Below, one piece after another: positions 18,352 through 25,892 of a stretch of DNA of 31,753 nt (position 1 is the first letter of the stretch; each line of letters opens with the position of its first letter). A program made the position numbers and the translations under genes. The stretch lies in contig CAZHGD010000079.1 of the NCBI GenBank assembly GCA_964531735.1, positions 1 to 31,753 on the forward strand. The letters run 5' to 3'. The notes under the pieces are model-generated. The model saw only the letters and a list, made by a program, of their open reading frames with translations. It was not told the origin of the DNA and did not search any database. Source of the stretch: CAZHGD01 sp964531735 (lineage in GTDB: Bacteria; Armatimonadota; UBA10988).

Positions 18352-20514
18352 CTAGACCAGCCACTGACTGAGCCAGTCGCCCTCGTCGGGAATCGGGAAC
18401 TCATAGGCCCCCCGATCCGGCCAACGCTCCACCACTTCGCCGGCCTGCCGCACCGTCAGCGCCAGCTCGGTCCGGCCGCCGACCGACGCCGGCAGGGCCA
18501 GCAGCGGCACCGCCACTTCCACCACCGTGCCCACGGCCACCTGCGCGGCGACCTTCGGCGGCTCCGCCAGCGGCACGTCGCGACGATCACAGCGCCGCAG
18601 GTCGTCGATCACCAACCGCGCCTGACGCCCTTCGGCCGACCATGACAGCTCGACACCGTAGCCGCCGGCAGCGGTCACGGTCGAGTCGACCTGGAGGCAC
18701 AGGTAGAGGCACACCTCGCCGAAGCCGAACCGGATGCGCTGGATCACCTCGCCTCGATCACCGCGCGTCATCGCGCCGGCGGGGCCGCGCGACTCGATCC
18801 GCCCGGCGGCGCGCCACTCGAAGAAGTCCGTCTCGATGCCGTCGATCGCCGGTGTGAACGGCGCCACCGGGCTGGTCACCGGCGACGGCGGCAGCAGACC
18901 CGCCACCGGCTCGGTCAACGCGTCCGGCACGTCCTGGCCGATCAGCTCGTACACCCGAGCCAAATGGTCGCGGAACAGCTCGTCGAAGGCCGCGTCGTCA
19001 TCGCTCGAATGGTCGTCGCCGTACCACCAGTACCAGTCGCTGCCCTCGGCGATGTAGATGTGCTCCCAAGCCTGGCGCCGGACCGCCTCATCCAGCCCGT
19101 CTTCCGCGGCCTTGAGCGCTCGGCGCGTCAGGTAGAGCAACTGCCAGGCGCGCTGGTCCTCGCGGTGACCGGCCCAGATGTAGAAGTCGTGGTTGATCCA
19201 GCTCCCGGGGAACAGCCAGTCGAGCCGTTTGGGCGCCGGCGCCTGCTCCAGGTGCTGCGAGAAGGTGACCGGCTGCAGCCGCGGATGCTCAGCCAAATGA
19301 CGGTAGAGCGCCGCCAGGAAGTCGTGGCCGTTGTGCCGGTAGTACTCCCAGCAGTTCTCGCCATCCAGTATGACCGGCACGACCGGCCGCTCCAGGCCGC
19401 CGTCGTTGGCCGCCGTGCGGTCGAGCAGGCGCAGCATGTCCTGCACGGCCGCCTCAGTCGGCCAGGAGCCGTAGTCGAAGCCGATGCGGTCGCTGGCGCG
19501 GTGGTGCCGGAAGAACAGCGCCAGCCCGGAATGCTCGTGGCATTGCAGGAATTCGGCGGCTTCCAGCGGACGCCCGCCGGACCCGCGAAGGATCGACTGC
19601 GCCAGGATCTGCTCATCGGTGGCGGCCCAGCGGAAGCCCACCCGGTGCGCCAGTTCCAGCGCCACCGTGGAGACCGAGCCCTCCGACGGCCACAGGCCGG
19701 CCGGCTCGTGCCCCAGCAGCGACGCAAACAGCTCCCGGCCGCGCCGCAGTTGCGCTTCGGCGTCCTCGGGCATGTCCTCCAGCCCCACGGGCAGCGCACA
19801 GGTCGGCATCGCCACGCGGGCATCGGGCCAATGGCACAACAGCGGCAGGATCGGGTGGTAGAACGGGGTCGTCGACAACTCGACCAGACCCGCCTCCGCC
19901 GCCCGCCGGTAGCGCGGTATGACCGTGCCGACCGCCGCATCGAGGCTCGTCAGCAAGGCCTGCTTCTGGTCCTCGGTGAAGCCCTTGTCCTGCTTCACCA
20001 ACGCGGCCACGACCGGATCGTGCCGCCGCAGGTCGTGGCCACACCAGGCCAGGTGCAACCACACCTGCAGGTCGCGGAAGTCAGCTTCGGTGAACGCCGC
20101 TGCCGCCGCTTGCCAACCGTCGCTCGACGGCCGCCGGCCCCGCTTGTCCAGCAGCGCCTTGAACCGCGGCGACGCGTCGACCATGCGGTCCCAGTTGCAC
20201 TTGAAGGCGTTGTCCAGCAGCCAGCGGCGATCCTCGGCGGCCAGATCGGTCGGCGCCTGGCCGCAGACGATGCGGGCCTGGTCGGTGGTCTGCTGGTCGG
20301 CGTAGTGCTGAATCTGCAGCAACAGCGACGGCACCAGGTTGATGCTGACCGGGCACTCCGGGTGCTCCTCGCTGACCGCGATCATGTCGAGGTAGTCCTT
20401 GAGCGCATGGAGCCGCACCCAAGGCAAACGCATCTGGCCGGTACGGGGATCCCCGTACCACGGTTGGTGCATGTGCCAGAGGATGGTCACCGATGCAGGC
20501 CGACTGCTGCTCAT
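18352..20514 (-). CDS. GH57 glycoside hydrolase, amylopullulanase-like
   Basis: The 720-residue protein lacks a signal peptide and so is probably cytoplasmic. The catalytic (beta/alpha)7 domain starts with WHMHQPWY (the HQP motif). The family motifs follow: GLWPSEGSVS with Glu278 as likely nucleophile, and VILDGENCWEYY with Asp384 as likely acid/base. The spacing of about 106 residues agrees with what I recall for characterised archaeal amylopullulanases. A beta-rich C-terminal domain (about 530-710) follows. GH57 enzymes cut or rearrange alpha-1,4 and alpha-1,6 glucans, so breakdown or remodelling of glycogen is the likely role, fitting galT and glgC in the same operon. The ATG is preceded by AGAGG at a short three-base spacing. 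The promoter is at 20570-20599. Confidence 0.88.
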   Translation of the reverse strand: MSSSRPASVTILWHMHQPWYGDPRTGQMRLPWVRLHALKDYLDMIAVSEEHPECPVSINLVPSLLLQIQHYADQQTTDQARIVCGQAPTDLAAEDRRWLLDNAFKCNWDRMVDASPRFKALLDKRGRRPSSDGWQAAAAAFTEADFRDLQVWLHLAWCGHDLRRHDPVVAALVKQDKGFTEDQKQALLTSLDAAVGTVIPRYRRAAEAGLVELSTTPFYHPILPLLCHWPDARVAMPTCALPVGLEDMPEDAEAQLRRGRELFASLLGHEPAGLWPSEGSVSTVALELAHRVGFRWAATDEQILAQSILRGSGGRPLEAAEFLQCHEHSGLALFFRHHRASDRIGFDYGSWPTEAAVQDMLRLLDRTAANDGGLERPVVPVILDGENCWEYYRHNGHDFLAALYRHLAEHPRLQPVTFSQHLEQAPAPKRLDWLFPGSWINHDFYIWAGHREDQRAWQLLYLTRRALKAAEDGLDEAVRRQAWEHIYIAEGSDWYWWYGDDHSSDDDAAFDELFRDHLARVYELIGQDVPDALTEPVAGLLPPSPVTSPVAPFTPAIDGIETDFFEWRAAGRIESRGPAGAMTRGDRGEVIQRIRFGFGEVCLYLCLQVDSTVTAAGGYGVELSWSAEGRQARLVIDDLRRCDRRDVPLAEPPKVAAQVAVGTVVEVAVPLLALPASVGGRTELALTVRQAGEVVERWPDRGAYEFPIPDEGDWLSQWLV

Positions 20515-20569
20515 AGGCCTCTGGAGTAAGCGCCCGGCCAGGGGGAAGGAGCGTCAATACCCCGCAGCG

Positions 20570-20599
20570 AGTATATTGCGCCGTGAGGCCGGACGTCAA
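20570..20599 (-). promoter_or_regulatory. Sigma-70-type promoter for the GH57-galT-kinase-receiver-glgC block
   Basis: On the minus strand TTGACG (20599-20594) and TATACT (20575-20570) are separated by 18 bp. The start point would be near 20563, giving a leader of about 50 bases before the GH57 ATG at 20514. No comparable promoter is visible in the short gaps downstream. Confidence 0.72.
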
Positions 20600-20625
20600 C
20601 CGAACCTCGGTAGCCCGTGGCCATT

Positions 20626-20656
20626 TTGCGTCACCTACGCCGCAACGTGTTATCCT
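20626..20656 (+). promoter_or_regulatory. Possible promoter for the Gfo/Idh/MocA operon
   Basis: TGTTATCCT at 20648-20656 reads as an extended -10 element. TTGCGT at 20626-20631 is a possible -35, but the 19-bp spacing is long. It is weaker than the divergent promoter in the same 175-bp gap. Confidence 0.35.
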
Positions 20657-20689
20657 GGCGCCGCCATCGGGCACGCCCAGGAGCAGCTC

Positions 20690-21709
20690 ATGATCCGTTG
20701 CGGAGTCGTCGGAGCCGGTTGGTTCGCCTCGCGCCGGCACCTGCCCGAACTCGTTGCCCATCTGGACGTCGAGCTCGTCGCGCTCTGCCGCCGCAACCCC
20801 GAGCCGCTGCGGCAACTGGCCGAGCACTTCGGCGTGCCCCAGACCTACACCGACCTGGACACCATGCTCGCCCGCGCCGAACTGGACGCCGTGCTGGTCT
20901 GCTCGCCGCACAATCTGCACCATGACCACGCGGCCACTTGCCTGGACGCCGGCTGCCACGTGCTCCTGGAAAAGCCGATGACCATCACCACCGCCGATGC
21001 CCGCGACCTGGTGCAACGCGCCAACGCGGCCGGCAAGGTGCTCGAAGTGGCCTACAATCCGCCGTACTGGCGGCACGCGGGCTACCTGCGCCAGCGGATC
21101 GCCGCCGGCGACCTGGGCGCGGTCGAGGCCGTCGACATCCGCTGGAGCGGCGACATCCGCGGCGTCTTCGGCCGGGCACCGCTGCCCGAGCAGCTGCCGG
21201 GCGTGGTGCCGCCGAGCCTGTTCCGCGGCGACGTGGCGGCCAACGGCGGCGGCCACCTGATCGACGGCGGCTCGCACCAGGTCTGCGAAGTCGTCTGGGT
21301 GACCGGCCAGACGGTGCGCACCGTGCAGGCGCAGATGGACAGCGTCCCGGACGATCTGCGCTTCCAGTTGTCGCTCGGCCTGTCCGACGGCGGACTGGCC
21401 AACATCACCAGCATCGGCGACAGTGCCCTGGCCGAGCGCCGCGCGGCCTCGGTCTACTACGGCAGCGAAGCCACGGCCATCGTCAGCGGCACGCGCTTCG
21501 AGGTGACCTGGTCACGGCCCGGCGAGACGCCCGAGGTGATCGCCGAGAGCACCATGCCCGAGGCGCCACAACCGGTCGGCAGCTTCGTCGCAGCCATCCT
21601 GGGCCGCCAGGCGGGCCGCTCGCCCGGCGCCGAATGCGTGCCCTACGTCTCGATCATCGAGGCGGCCTACCGCGCCGCTGCCACCGGTGAGCGGATTGCG
21701 CTCTCGTGA
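20690..21709 (+). CDS. Gfo/Idh/MocA family NAD(P)-dependent oxidoreductase
   Basis: The 339-residue protein is typical in length. It has an N-terminal Rossmann fold (GVVGAGWFASRRHLPEL, about residues 5-21), the EKP motif with Lys95 (LLEKPM), and a C-terminal catalytic beta-sheet domain with DGGSHQ supplying the conserved Asp and His. Members oxidise or reduce sugars, inositols and related polyols; the substrate cannot be read. The ATG at 20690 has AGGAG six bases upstream. The open frame extends nearly 300 bases further upstream but runs into the divergent GH57 gene. The next gene starts 11 bases after its stop, so the two form an operon, probably for sugar or polyol catabolism. Confidence 0.88.
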   Translation: MIRCGVVGAGWFASRRHLPELVAHLDVELVALCRRNPEPLRQLAEHFGVPQTYTDLDTMLARAELDAVLVCSPHNLHHDHAATCLDAGCHVLLEKPMTITTADARDLVQRANAAGKVLEVAYNPPYWRHAGYLRQRIAAGDLGAVEAVDIRWSGDIRGVFGRAPLPEQLPGVVPPSLFRGDVAANGGGHLIDGGSHQVCEVVWVTGQTVRTVQAQMDSVPDDLRFQLSLGLSDGGLANITSIGDSALAERRAASVYYGSEATAIVSGTRFEVTWSRPGETPEVIAESTMPEAPQPVGSFVAAILGRQAGRSPGAECVPYVSIIEAAYRAAATGERIALS

Positions 21710-21720
21710 GGGGTGCCAAC

Positions 21721-23733
21721 ATGAGCCAAGCGACCCACCCGTCCGCGCCTGCCGCTGCGACCTGCCAGCGCTGGGTCTGGATTGAGCTGATCGGTTTCGA
21801 CAACACCGTGCCCGACTACGGCGTCGGCGAGGTCCTGCAGCGGGCCGGCTTCGTACCTGACGCCGTGTCGCTCCTGCTGTTCACACCCGACGTGGTGCAC
21901 AGCCATCAACCACTCGACACCGAGCGCGTGCTGCCGCCGGACCACTGCTCCTACTCGGCGCGCCCGCGGAGCCTCGAGCACGACCGTCAGGACTGGACGA
22001 ACCACCAGCTCCGCGGCCTGGTGGGCGAGTTGCGCCGCCACGGCGTCGCGGTCTACGCGTCGTTCTTCAACCTGTTCAGCAGCTACCTCGACGGCCAGGT
22101 GTACCGCAGTCCGTGGTGCGACTCGCACCCCGAGTTGTGGGAGATGAGTCGCACCGGTCAGCCGCACACCTGCTTGTGCCCGCTCAAGCGACTCGCTGAC
22201 GGCACCTACTACGAAGACCTGTTCGGCGACCAACTCGCCACCTTCCTGCAGGACTACGGCTTCGCCGGCCTGCAGGGCGCTGACGGCTATAGCTGCACGC
22301 GCCGCCCGCTGTTCGACGTCGACTTCTCCGACGACCTGGTCGAGCAGTTCCAGCGCGCCACCGGGCTCGCGCTGCCCGACGACCGGTCCGGGCCCTGCGA
22401 CGGCGATGCCGCGGCCATCAGTGCGCGGGCCGACTACCTCCTGGCGCACCGGCGCGGCGAGTGGTTGCGGTTCCATGCGCGGCGATGGGCGGAGTTCTGG
22501 CGCAAGATCGCCGACCAGTTGCACGGCATCGGGTGTCGGGTCGTGCTCAACTCCGCCTGGACGCGCGACCCGTTCGAGGCCCTGTACCGCTTCGGCATCG
22601 ACTACCGCGCGCTCGGCGAGACGGGTATCGACGGCTACGTCGTGGAGACGGTCAGCGCCGGCGTCTCCGTGGGCGCCGAGGGCATCGAGGCCACGCCGAT
22701 CTACGACTACCAGGCGATGCTCCTGCTGATCAAGGCCCACGTGCCCGAGCTGCCGTTGCAGTGCCTCAACGGCGTACACGACACCAACGAACAGTGGGAC
22801 GTCATCCACCACGCGCCCACCGTCGGCGAACGCGAGGTGTACTCGTTGTCGAGCCTGTTCGTCGACACCGGCGCGGAGCACCTGACCCGCTGCTCGGCCG
22901 GACCGGTGGTTTGCCTCGGCGACAGCCTGCGGCCCGATGAATGGGATTGGCTCAAGCAGAAATGGGCCCTCGGCTTCGGTGACACCGCCGTCGCCGTCTG
23001 CGGCGCCACACTGCTCTGGTCCGACGCGTTCGTGCAGCAGCAGCTCGACGACTACCTGGCCACCCAGCGGCCGTCGGTCCACAAGCTGCTCTGGGAGTTG
23101 CAGTCGCGCGGCGCGGCGGTGCGCGCCGCGGTGCGGACCGAGGCGCTGGCCAACCACCAGGGCCCACTGCTGGTGTTGAACCCGCATCTGCTCGACGGCG
23201 GCGAACTGGCCCAGGTCCGTGAGTATGCCGGTGGCCCGGTGGTGTTCATCGGCCCCGAACTGCCGGCCGGCTTGGCCGCCGCTTGCTCGCGCGGCGGCTT
23301 CCACGCCGCCGTGCTCCACGGCACGTGGCCAGAACTGCCCGAGACGGCGGATGACGACGCGTGCACCACCGCCGGGATGCCGGATCCGCCGACCTTCCTC
23401 CACGAACTGGCCTACCAGCCGGTGCCGGTGGCCTTCCTGCAGACCTGCGCCGAGGCCGTCAACCAGCTCGGTGGCGCGCCTCGCGCGGTCTCGGAGCAGG
23501 CCACGACGCGCGTCTGGGCGATCCGCCTGAGCGACGGCCGCCGGCGTGTGTACGTGGCCAACGACCGCGACATCTACCGCTCGCCGGTGGTCGATCTGGG
23601 CACGCCTATCGAGCGCATCGAGGTGGTCACGGCCTTCCCGTGCATGCCGATCTGGCCCAACGGAACGCAGTTCCAGGTCAAGGTGCCGGGCAAGGGCATG
23701 GTGGTCCTGGATGTGGTGCTGGCCGACGGCTGA
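21721..23733 (+). CDS. Unrecognised large cytoplasmic protein, probably a TIM-barrel sugar enzyme
   Basis: I cannot name a family for this 670-residue protein. The first 360 residues read like a glycoside-hydrolase TIM barrel: alternating hydrophobic strands, YASFFNLFS, a conserved-looking GLQGADGY, RVVLNSAW, and many Trp, Tyr, Asp and Glu residues. The middle (about 440-600) resembles the alpha/beta domain that follows the barrel in GH42-type proteins (GPLLVLNPHLLDGG, GPVVFIGPEL). The end is beta-rich. There is no signal peptide. The ATG at 21721 follows GAGGGG at good spacing; a GTG at 21706 overlapping the previous stop is less likely. Its pairing with a sugar-type dehydrogenase suggests a glycosidase working together with redox chemistry, which is inference. 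Confidence 0.6.
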   Translation: MSQATHPSAPAAATCQRWVWIELIGFDNTVPDYGVGEVLQRAGFVPDAVSLLLFTPDVVHSHQPLDTERVLPPDHCSYSARPRSLEHDRQDWTNHQLRGLVGELRRHGVAVYASFFNLFSSYLDGQVYRSPWCDSHPELWEMSRTGQPHTCLCPLKRLADGTYYEDLFGDQLATFLQDYGFAGLQGADGYSCTRRPLFDVDFSDDLVEQFQRATGLALPDDRSGPCDGDAAAISARADYLLAHRRGEWLRFHARRWAEFWRKIADQLHGIGCRVVLNSAWTRDPFEALYRFGIDYRALGETGIDGYVVETVSAGVSVGAEGIEATPIYDYQAMLLLIKAHVPELPLQCLNGVHDTNEQWDVIHHAPTVGEREVYSLSSLFVDTGAEHLTRCSAGPVVCLGDSLRPDEWDWLKQKWALGFGDTAVAVCGATLLWSDAFVQQQLDDYLATQRPSVHKLLWELQSRGAAVRAAVRTEALANHQGPLLVLNPHLLDGGELAQVREYAGGPVVFIGPELPAGLAAACSRGGFHAAVLHGTWPELPETADDDACTTAGMPDPPTFLHELAYQPVPVAFLQTCAEAVNQLGGAPRAVSEQATTRVWAIRLSDGRRRVYVANDRDIYRSPVVDLGTPIERIEVVTAFPCMPIWPNGTQFQVKVPGKGMVVLDVVLADG

Positions 23734-23734
23734 G

Positions 23735-24757
23735 CTACAGCCCGATGTACTTGGCGTGCAGGGCACGGGCGGTGGTGAGGTCGCCGGTGCCTTGCACGAT
23801 CGCTCGTCCGTCGGCGAACACGCTGATCTGGCAGTCCTCCACGTCGAGCCGCACGATGGCCGCGTGCTCCAGCACCGGGCCGACCGCGCGCAGCCGCGCG
23901 GCCAGTTCCGCCAGGTCCACCTGGACACGCGCCTTGGGCCGGATCTGCACCGCGTCGCGCCCGCAGAGTTGCGCCGTGCTGCTGCCTGACTCGCCGCTCA
24001 GGTGTGCGAACTCGTGTCGCCCGCACACCGGACAGTCGACGCGCCGATTGACCCGCAGCAACGTGGTCTCGCCCGCCCAGGCGTCGACCTCGATCAGCTC
24101 GCGCCGGACCTCGTCGCGCCGGCCCATGGCCAGCTTCAGCGCCTCCACCGCCTGCAACGCCGCGATGACCTGCACGACGGAGCCGAGGATGCCGGCCGTG
24201 TCACAGGTGGCCGTGGCGCCCGGCGCCGGCTCCTCCGGGAACAGGCAGCGCAGGCACGGCCCGTCGCCCGGTAGCATGGTCAGGCTGATGCCACCGACGC
24301 CGATGACGCCGCCATACACCCAGGGGATGCCGTGCTTGACCGCCACGTCGTTGAGCAGGTAGCGCGCCGCGAAGTTGTCCACCGCGTCCACCACGACGTC
24401 GGCGCCGACCAGCAGGTCTTCGATGTTGTCCGGCTGGATGTCGGCCACATGGGGCTCGATGTCGATGGTCGAGTTGGCCGCCCGCAGTCGCTCGGCGGCG
24501 ACCACCGCCTTCGGTAGTCCATCGCGCGCGTCAGCCTCCACGTATAGCATCTGCCGCTGCAAGTTGTGCAGTTCCACGAAGTCACGGTCGATGAGCCGCA
24601 GGTGACCGACGCCGGCGCGGGCCAGGATGGCGGCCGCCGCGCTGCCCAGCGCGCCGCAGCCGGCGACGGCCACGGTCGCCTCAGCCAGCGCCGCCTGGCC
24701 GGCCGGGCCGATTTCGGGCAGAATCTGCTGCCGCGCGTAGCGCGGGATCTCGGCCAC
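23735..24757 (-). CDS. E1-like adenylyltransferase, ThiF/MoeB family (complete active site)
   Basis: The 340-residue protein carries every motif of a ubiquitin-activating E1-like enzyme. These are the glycine loop GCGALGS (33-39), Asp57 and Asp59 in IDRDFVELHN, the arginine finger Arg68 in LQRQ, Lys83, and Asp127 in DAVDN. Two zinc pairs are present (C168/C171 and C242/C245), with a catalytic Cys185 in TCDTAG. An extra C-terminal domain of about 90 residues follows the zinc site. Such enzymes adenylate the C-terminus of a MoaD- or ThiS-like carrier and prepare it for sulfur transfer. The start is a GTG with GGGAG seven bases upstream, two bases after the stop of the carrier gene. Which pathway it serves (molybdopterin, thiamine or another) is inferred from neighbours. 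Confidence 0.87.
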   Translation of the reverse strand: MAEIPRYARQQILPEIGPAGQAALAEATVAVAGCGALGSAAAAILARAGVGHLRLIDRDFVELHNLQRQMLYVEADARDGLPKAVVAAERLRAANSTIDIEPHVADIQPDNIEDLLVGADVVVDAVDNFAARYLLNDVAVKHGIPWVYGGVIGVGGISLTMLPGDGPCLRCLFPEEPAPGATATCDTAGILGSVVQVIAALQAVEALKLAMGRRDEVRRELIEVDAWAGETTLLRVNRRVDCPVCGRHEFAHLSGESGSSTAQLCGRDAVQIRPKARVQVDLAELAARLRAVGPVLEHAAIVRLDVEDCQISVFADGRAIVQGTGDLTTARALHAKYIGL

Positions 24758-24759
24758 GG

Positions 24760-25032
24760 TCAGGCTCCCGCGATCGGGGGCAGGATGGTGACGACGTCAC
24801 CGGCCGCCACCGCCGCCGCCAAGGGATCGCCGTCGGGCTCATCGGCGCCGATGAACACCCTCGCATCGGCCCGCAAGGAGCCGTCGGCGGCGTAGAGGCG
24901 GCCGGCCAACTCGGGATGTTGGCGCACCGCGTCTGCGAACAGCTCGCCCAGGGTGGCACCGCTGGCCTGCACACTGCGTGCGCCGCCGGTGAAGCGGCGC
25001 AGCGGTGCGGGTATGCGGATCTCGTTCGCCAT
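24760..25032 (-). CDS. MoaD/ThiS-like ubiquitin-fold carrier with a Gly-Ala C-terminus
   Basis: The 90-residue protein has the size and pattern of a beta-grasp sulfur carrier: IRIPAPLRRFTGG at the start, LGELFADAV after it, and GDVVTILPPIAGA at the end, where MoaD reads almost the same but ends Gly-Gly. Here the last two residues are Gly89-Ala90, from GGA GCC TGA. The Gly-Gly end is what E1-like enzymes adenylate, so the change is notable. A GTG at 25038 and an ATG at 25032 are both in frame. GGGAG at 25042-25038 is correctly spaced only for the ATG. It sits between two E1-like genes in one operon. Confidence 0.85.
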   Translation of the reverse strand: MANEIRIPAPLRRFTGGARSVQASGATLGELFADAVRQHPELAGRLYAADGSLRADARVFIGADEPDGDPLAAAVAAGDVVTILPPIAGA

Positions 25033-25037
25033 GGTCA

Positions 25038-25042
25038 CTCCC
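25038..25042 (-). promoter_or_regulatory. Ribosome binding site for the carrier gene
   Basis: GGGAG on the minus strand is five bases before the ATG at 25032-25030 and overlaps the alternative GTG at 25038, so it rules the GTG out. Confidence 0.6.
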
Positions 25043-25044
25043 TC

Positions 25045-25794
25045 TCAAAGCCCGCCACAGACCGGGCAGTCGGGCCGGCGACGCGGATGGAAGCGGTCGA
25101 AGCGGCACACCTCCAGGTCGCACGACAGGATGGTACCCACCAAGGGCTCGCCGATCCCGGTCAGCATCTTGATCACTTCGAGCGCGGTCAGGCAACCCAG
25201 CGTGCCGGCCACGGCGCCGAGCACGCCAAAGCCGTACGGATCCCACCAGTCCGGCGGCTCCGGCACCCGGCACTGGACGCACGGCGTCTGGCCGGGCACC
25301 ACGACGGTCAACTGGGTCTCCCAGTCGTTCATGCCGCTGTCGACCAACGGCTTGCGCTGTCGCACCGCCTCGGCGTTGAGCACCAGCCGCTCGCCGAAAT
25401 CGGGCGTCGTGGCGCAGACCACATCGCAGGCATCGGCCAGTTCGGCCACATTGTCAGGCGTGGCGTTCCGGCCCACCGCCACCAGGTCCAGGTCGGGCCG
25501 AATGCGCCGCAGCGACTCGGCGGCGTGGTCAATGCGCGGCTCGCCCACGGCATCGCCGCGCATGAGGATCTGGCGGTTCAGGTTGGATGGCGTGATGGCG
25601 CCGCCGTGCGCAATCACCAGCTTGCCGATACCGGCCACGGCCAGGTAGAGCGCCGTCGACCCACCCAGGCCGCCGACGCGCGTCACCAGGACGCAGGCGT
25701 CCTTCAGGCGCTGCTGCGCCTCGACACCAAAGCCCGGCAGTTGGATCTGCCGTTTGTACTGCTCCAACTCGGCCGCGGACAACTCCCGGGGCAT
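25045..25794 (-). CDS. Degenerate E1-like protein, HesA/MoeB/ThiF family
   Basis: The 249-residue protein has the E1-like fold and both zinc pairs (C172/C175 and CPVC near the end) but has lost catalytic positions. The glycine loop reads R39-V-G-G-L-G. The acidic pair of DxD reads His63 and Gly65 (AHGGAITPSNLNRQ), the ATP-binding Lys is Arg87, and the place of the catalytic Cys is Pro186. The arginine finger Arg74 is kept. From memory, a related His-Gly-Gly subfamily occurs in gene clusters for tungsten aldehyde oxidoreductases. It may be a non-catalytic partner of the complete E1 encoded two genes downstream. The ATG has GGAGGAG six bases upstream. The gene leads the three-gene operon. Confidence 0.82.
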   Translation of the reverse strand: MPRELSAAELEQYKRQIQLPGFGVEAQQRLKDACVLVTRVGGLGGSTALYLAVAGIGKLVIAHGGAITPSNLNRQILMRGDAVGEPRIDHAAESLRRIRPDLDLVAVGRNATPDNVAELADACDVVCATTPDFGERLVLNAEAVRQRKPLVDSGMNDWETQLTVVVPGQTPCVQCRVPEPPDWWDPYGFGVLGAVAGTLGCLTALEVIKMLTGIGEPLVGTILSCDLEVCRFDRFHPRRRPDCPVCGGL

Positions 25795-25814
25795 GACCTG
25801 CTCCTCCGGCGCGC

Positions 25815-25820
25815 ATTATA
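25815..25820 (-). promoter_or_regulatory. Promoter -10 element for the E1/carrier operon
   Basis: A perfect TATAAT is present on the minus strand. The start point would be near 25808, about 14 bases before the ATG at 25794. No good -35 is found at 16-18 bp; that place holds an inverted repeat, so the promoter may depend on a regulator. Confidence 0.55.
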
Positions 25821-25837
25821 GCCGATTGCGGGCCGGA

Positions 25838-25852
25838 CGCAGCCGCGCTGCG
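25838..25852. promoter_or_regulatory. Inverted repeat, possible operator between the divergent operons
   Basis: CGCAGC (25838-25843) and GCTGCG (25847-25852) form a perfect six-base inverted repeat around CGC. It covers the -35 place of the minus-strand promoter and lies about 30 bases upstream of the plus-strand -10 element, a fitting place for one regulator of both operons. In GC-rich DNA a repeat of this size can arise by chance. Confidence 0.3.
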
Positions 25853-25880
25853 GCGGGCAGGAGCGCTGGACCCGAGGGCG

Positions 25881-25886
25881 TAGAAT
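25881..25886 (+). promoter_or_regulatory. Promoter -10 element giving a leaderless transcript
   Basis: TAGAAT ends six bases before the ATG at 25893, so transcription would begin at or next to the start codon. No proper ribosome binding site precedes the ATG, which fits a leaderless mRNA. There is no good -35 element. Confidence 0.4.
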
Positions 25887-25892
25887 AGGGCC

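Noticed and set aside
20399..20689. N-terminal extension of the Gfo/Idh/MocA protein
   Set aside because: It overlaps the divergent GH57 gene and its promoter; the ATG at 20690 has AGGAG and begins directly with the Rossmann motif.
23728..23742. Hairpin GGCTG-AGCTA-CAGCC covering the convergent stops, as a bidirectional terminator
   Set aside because: The stem is only five base pairs and neither strand has a T-run after it. Such hairpins are frequent in GC-rich DNA.
21667..23928. A 753-codon open frame on the minus strand, opposite the barrel-like gene
   Set aside because: It has no recognisable motif and overlaps both neighbouring genes. The plus-strand frame has a good ribosome site and a folded-looking product.
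25045..25794. Calling the degenerate E1-like gene a pseudogene
   Set aside because: The frame is intact, both zinc pairs and the arginine finger are kept, and it has the best ribosome site in the operon. This points to a changed function and not to decay.
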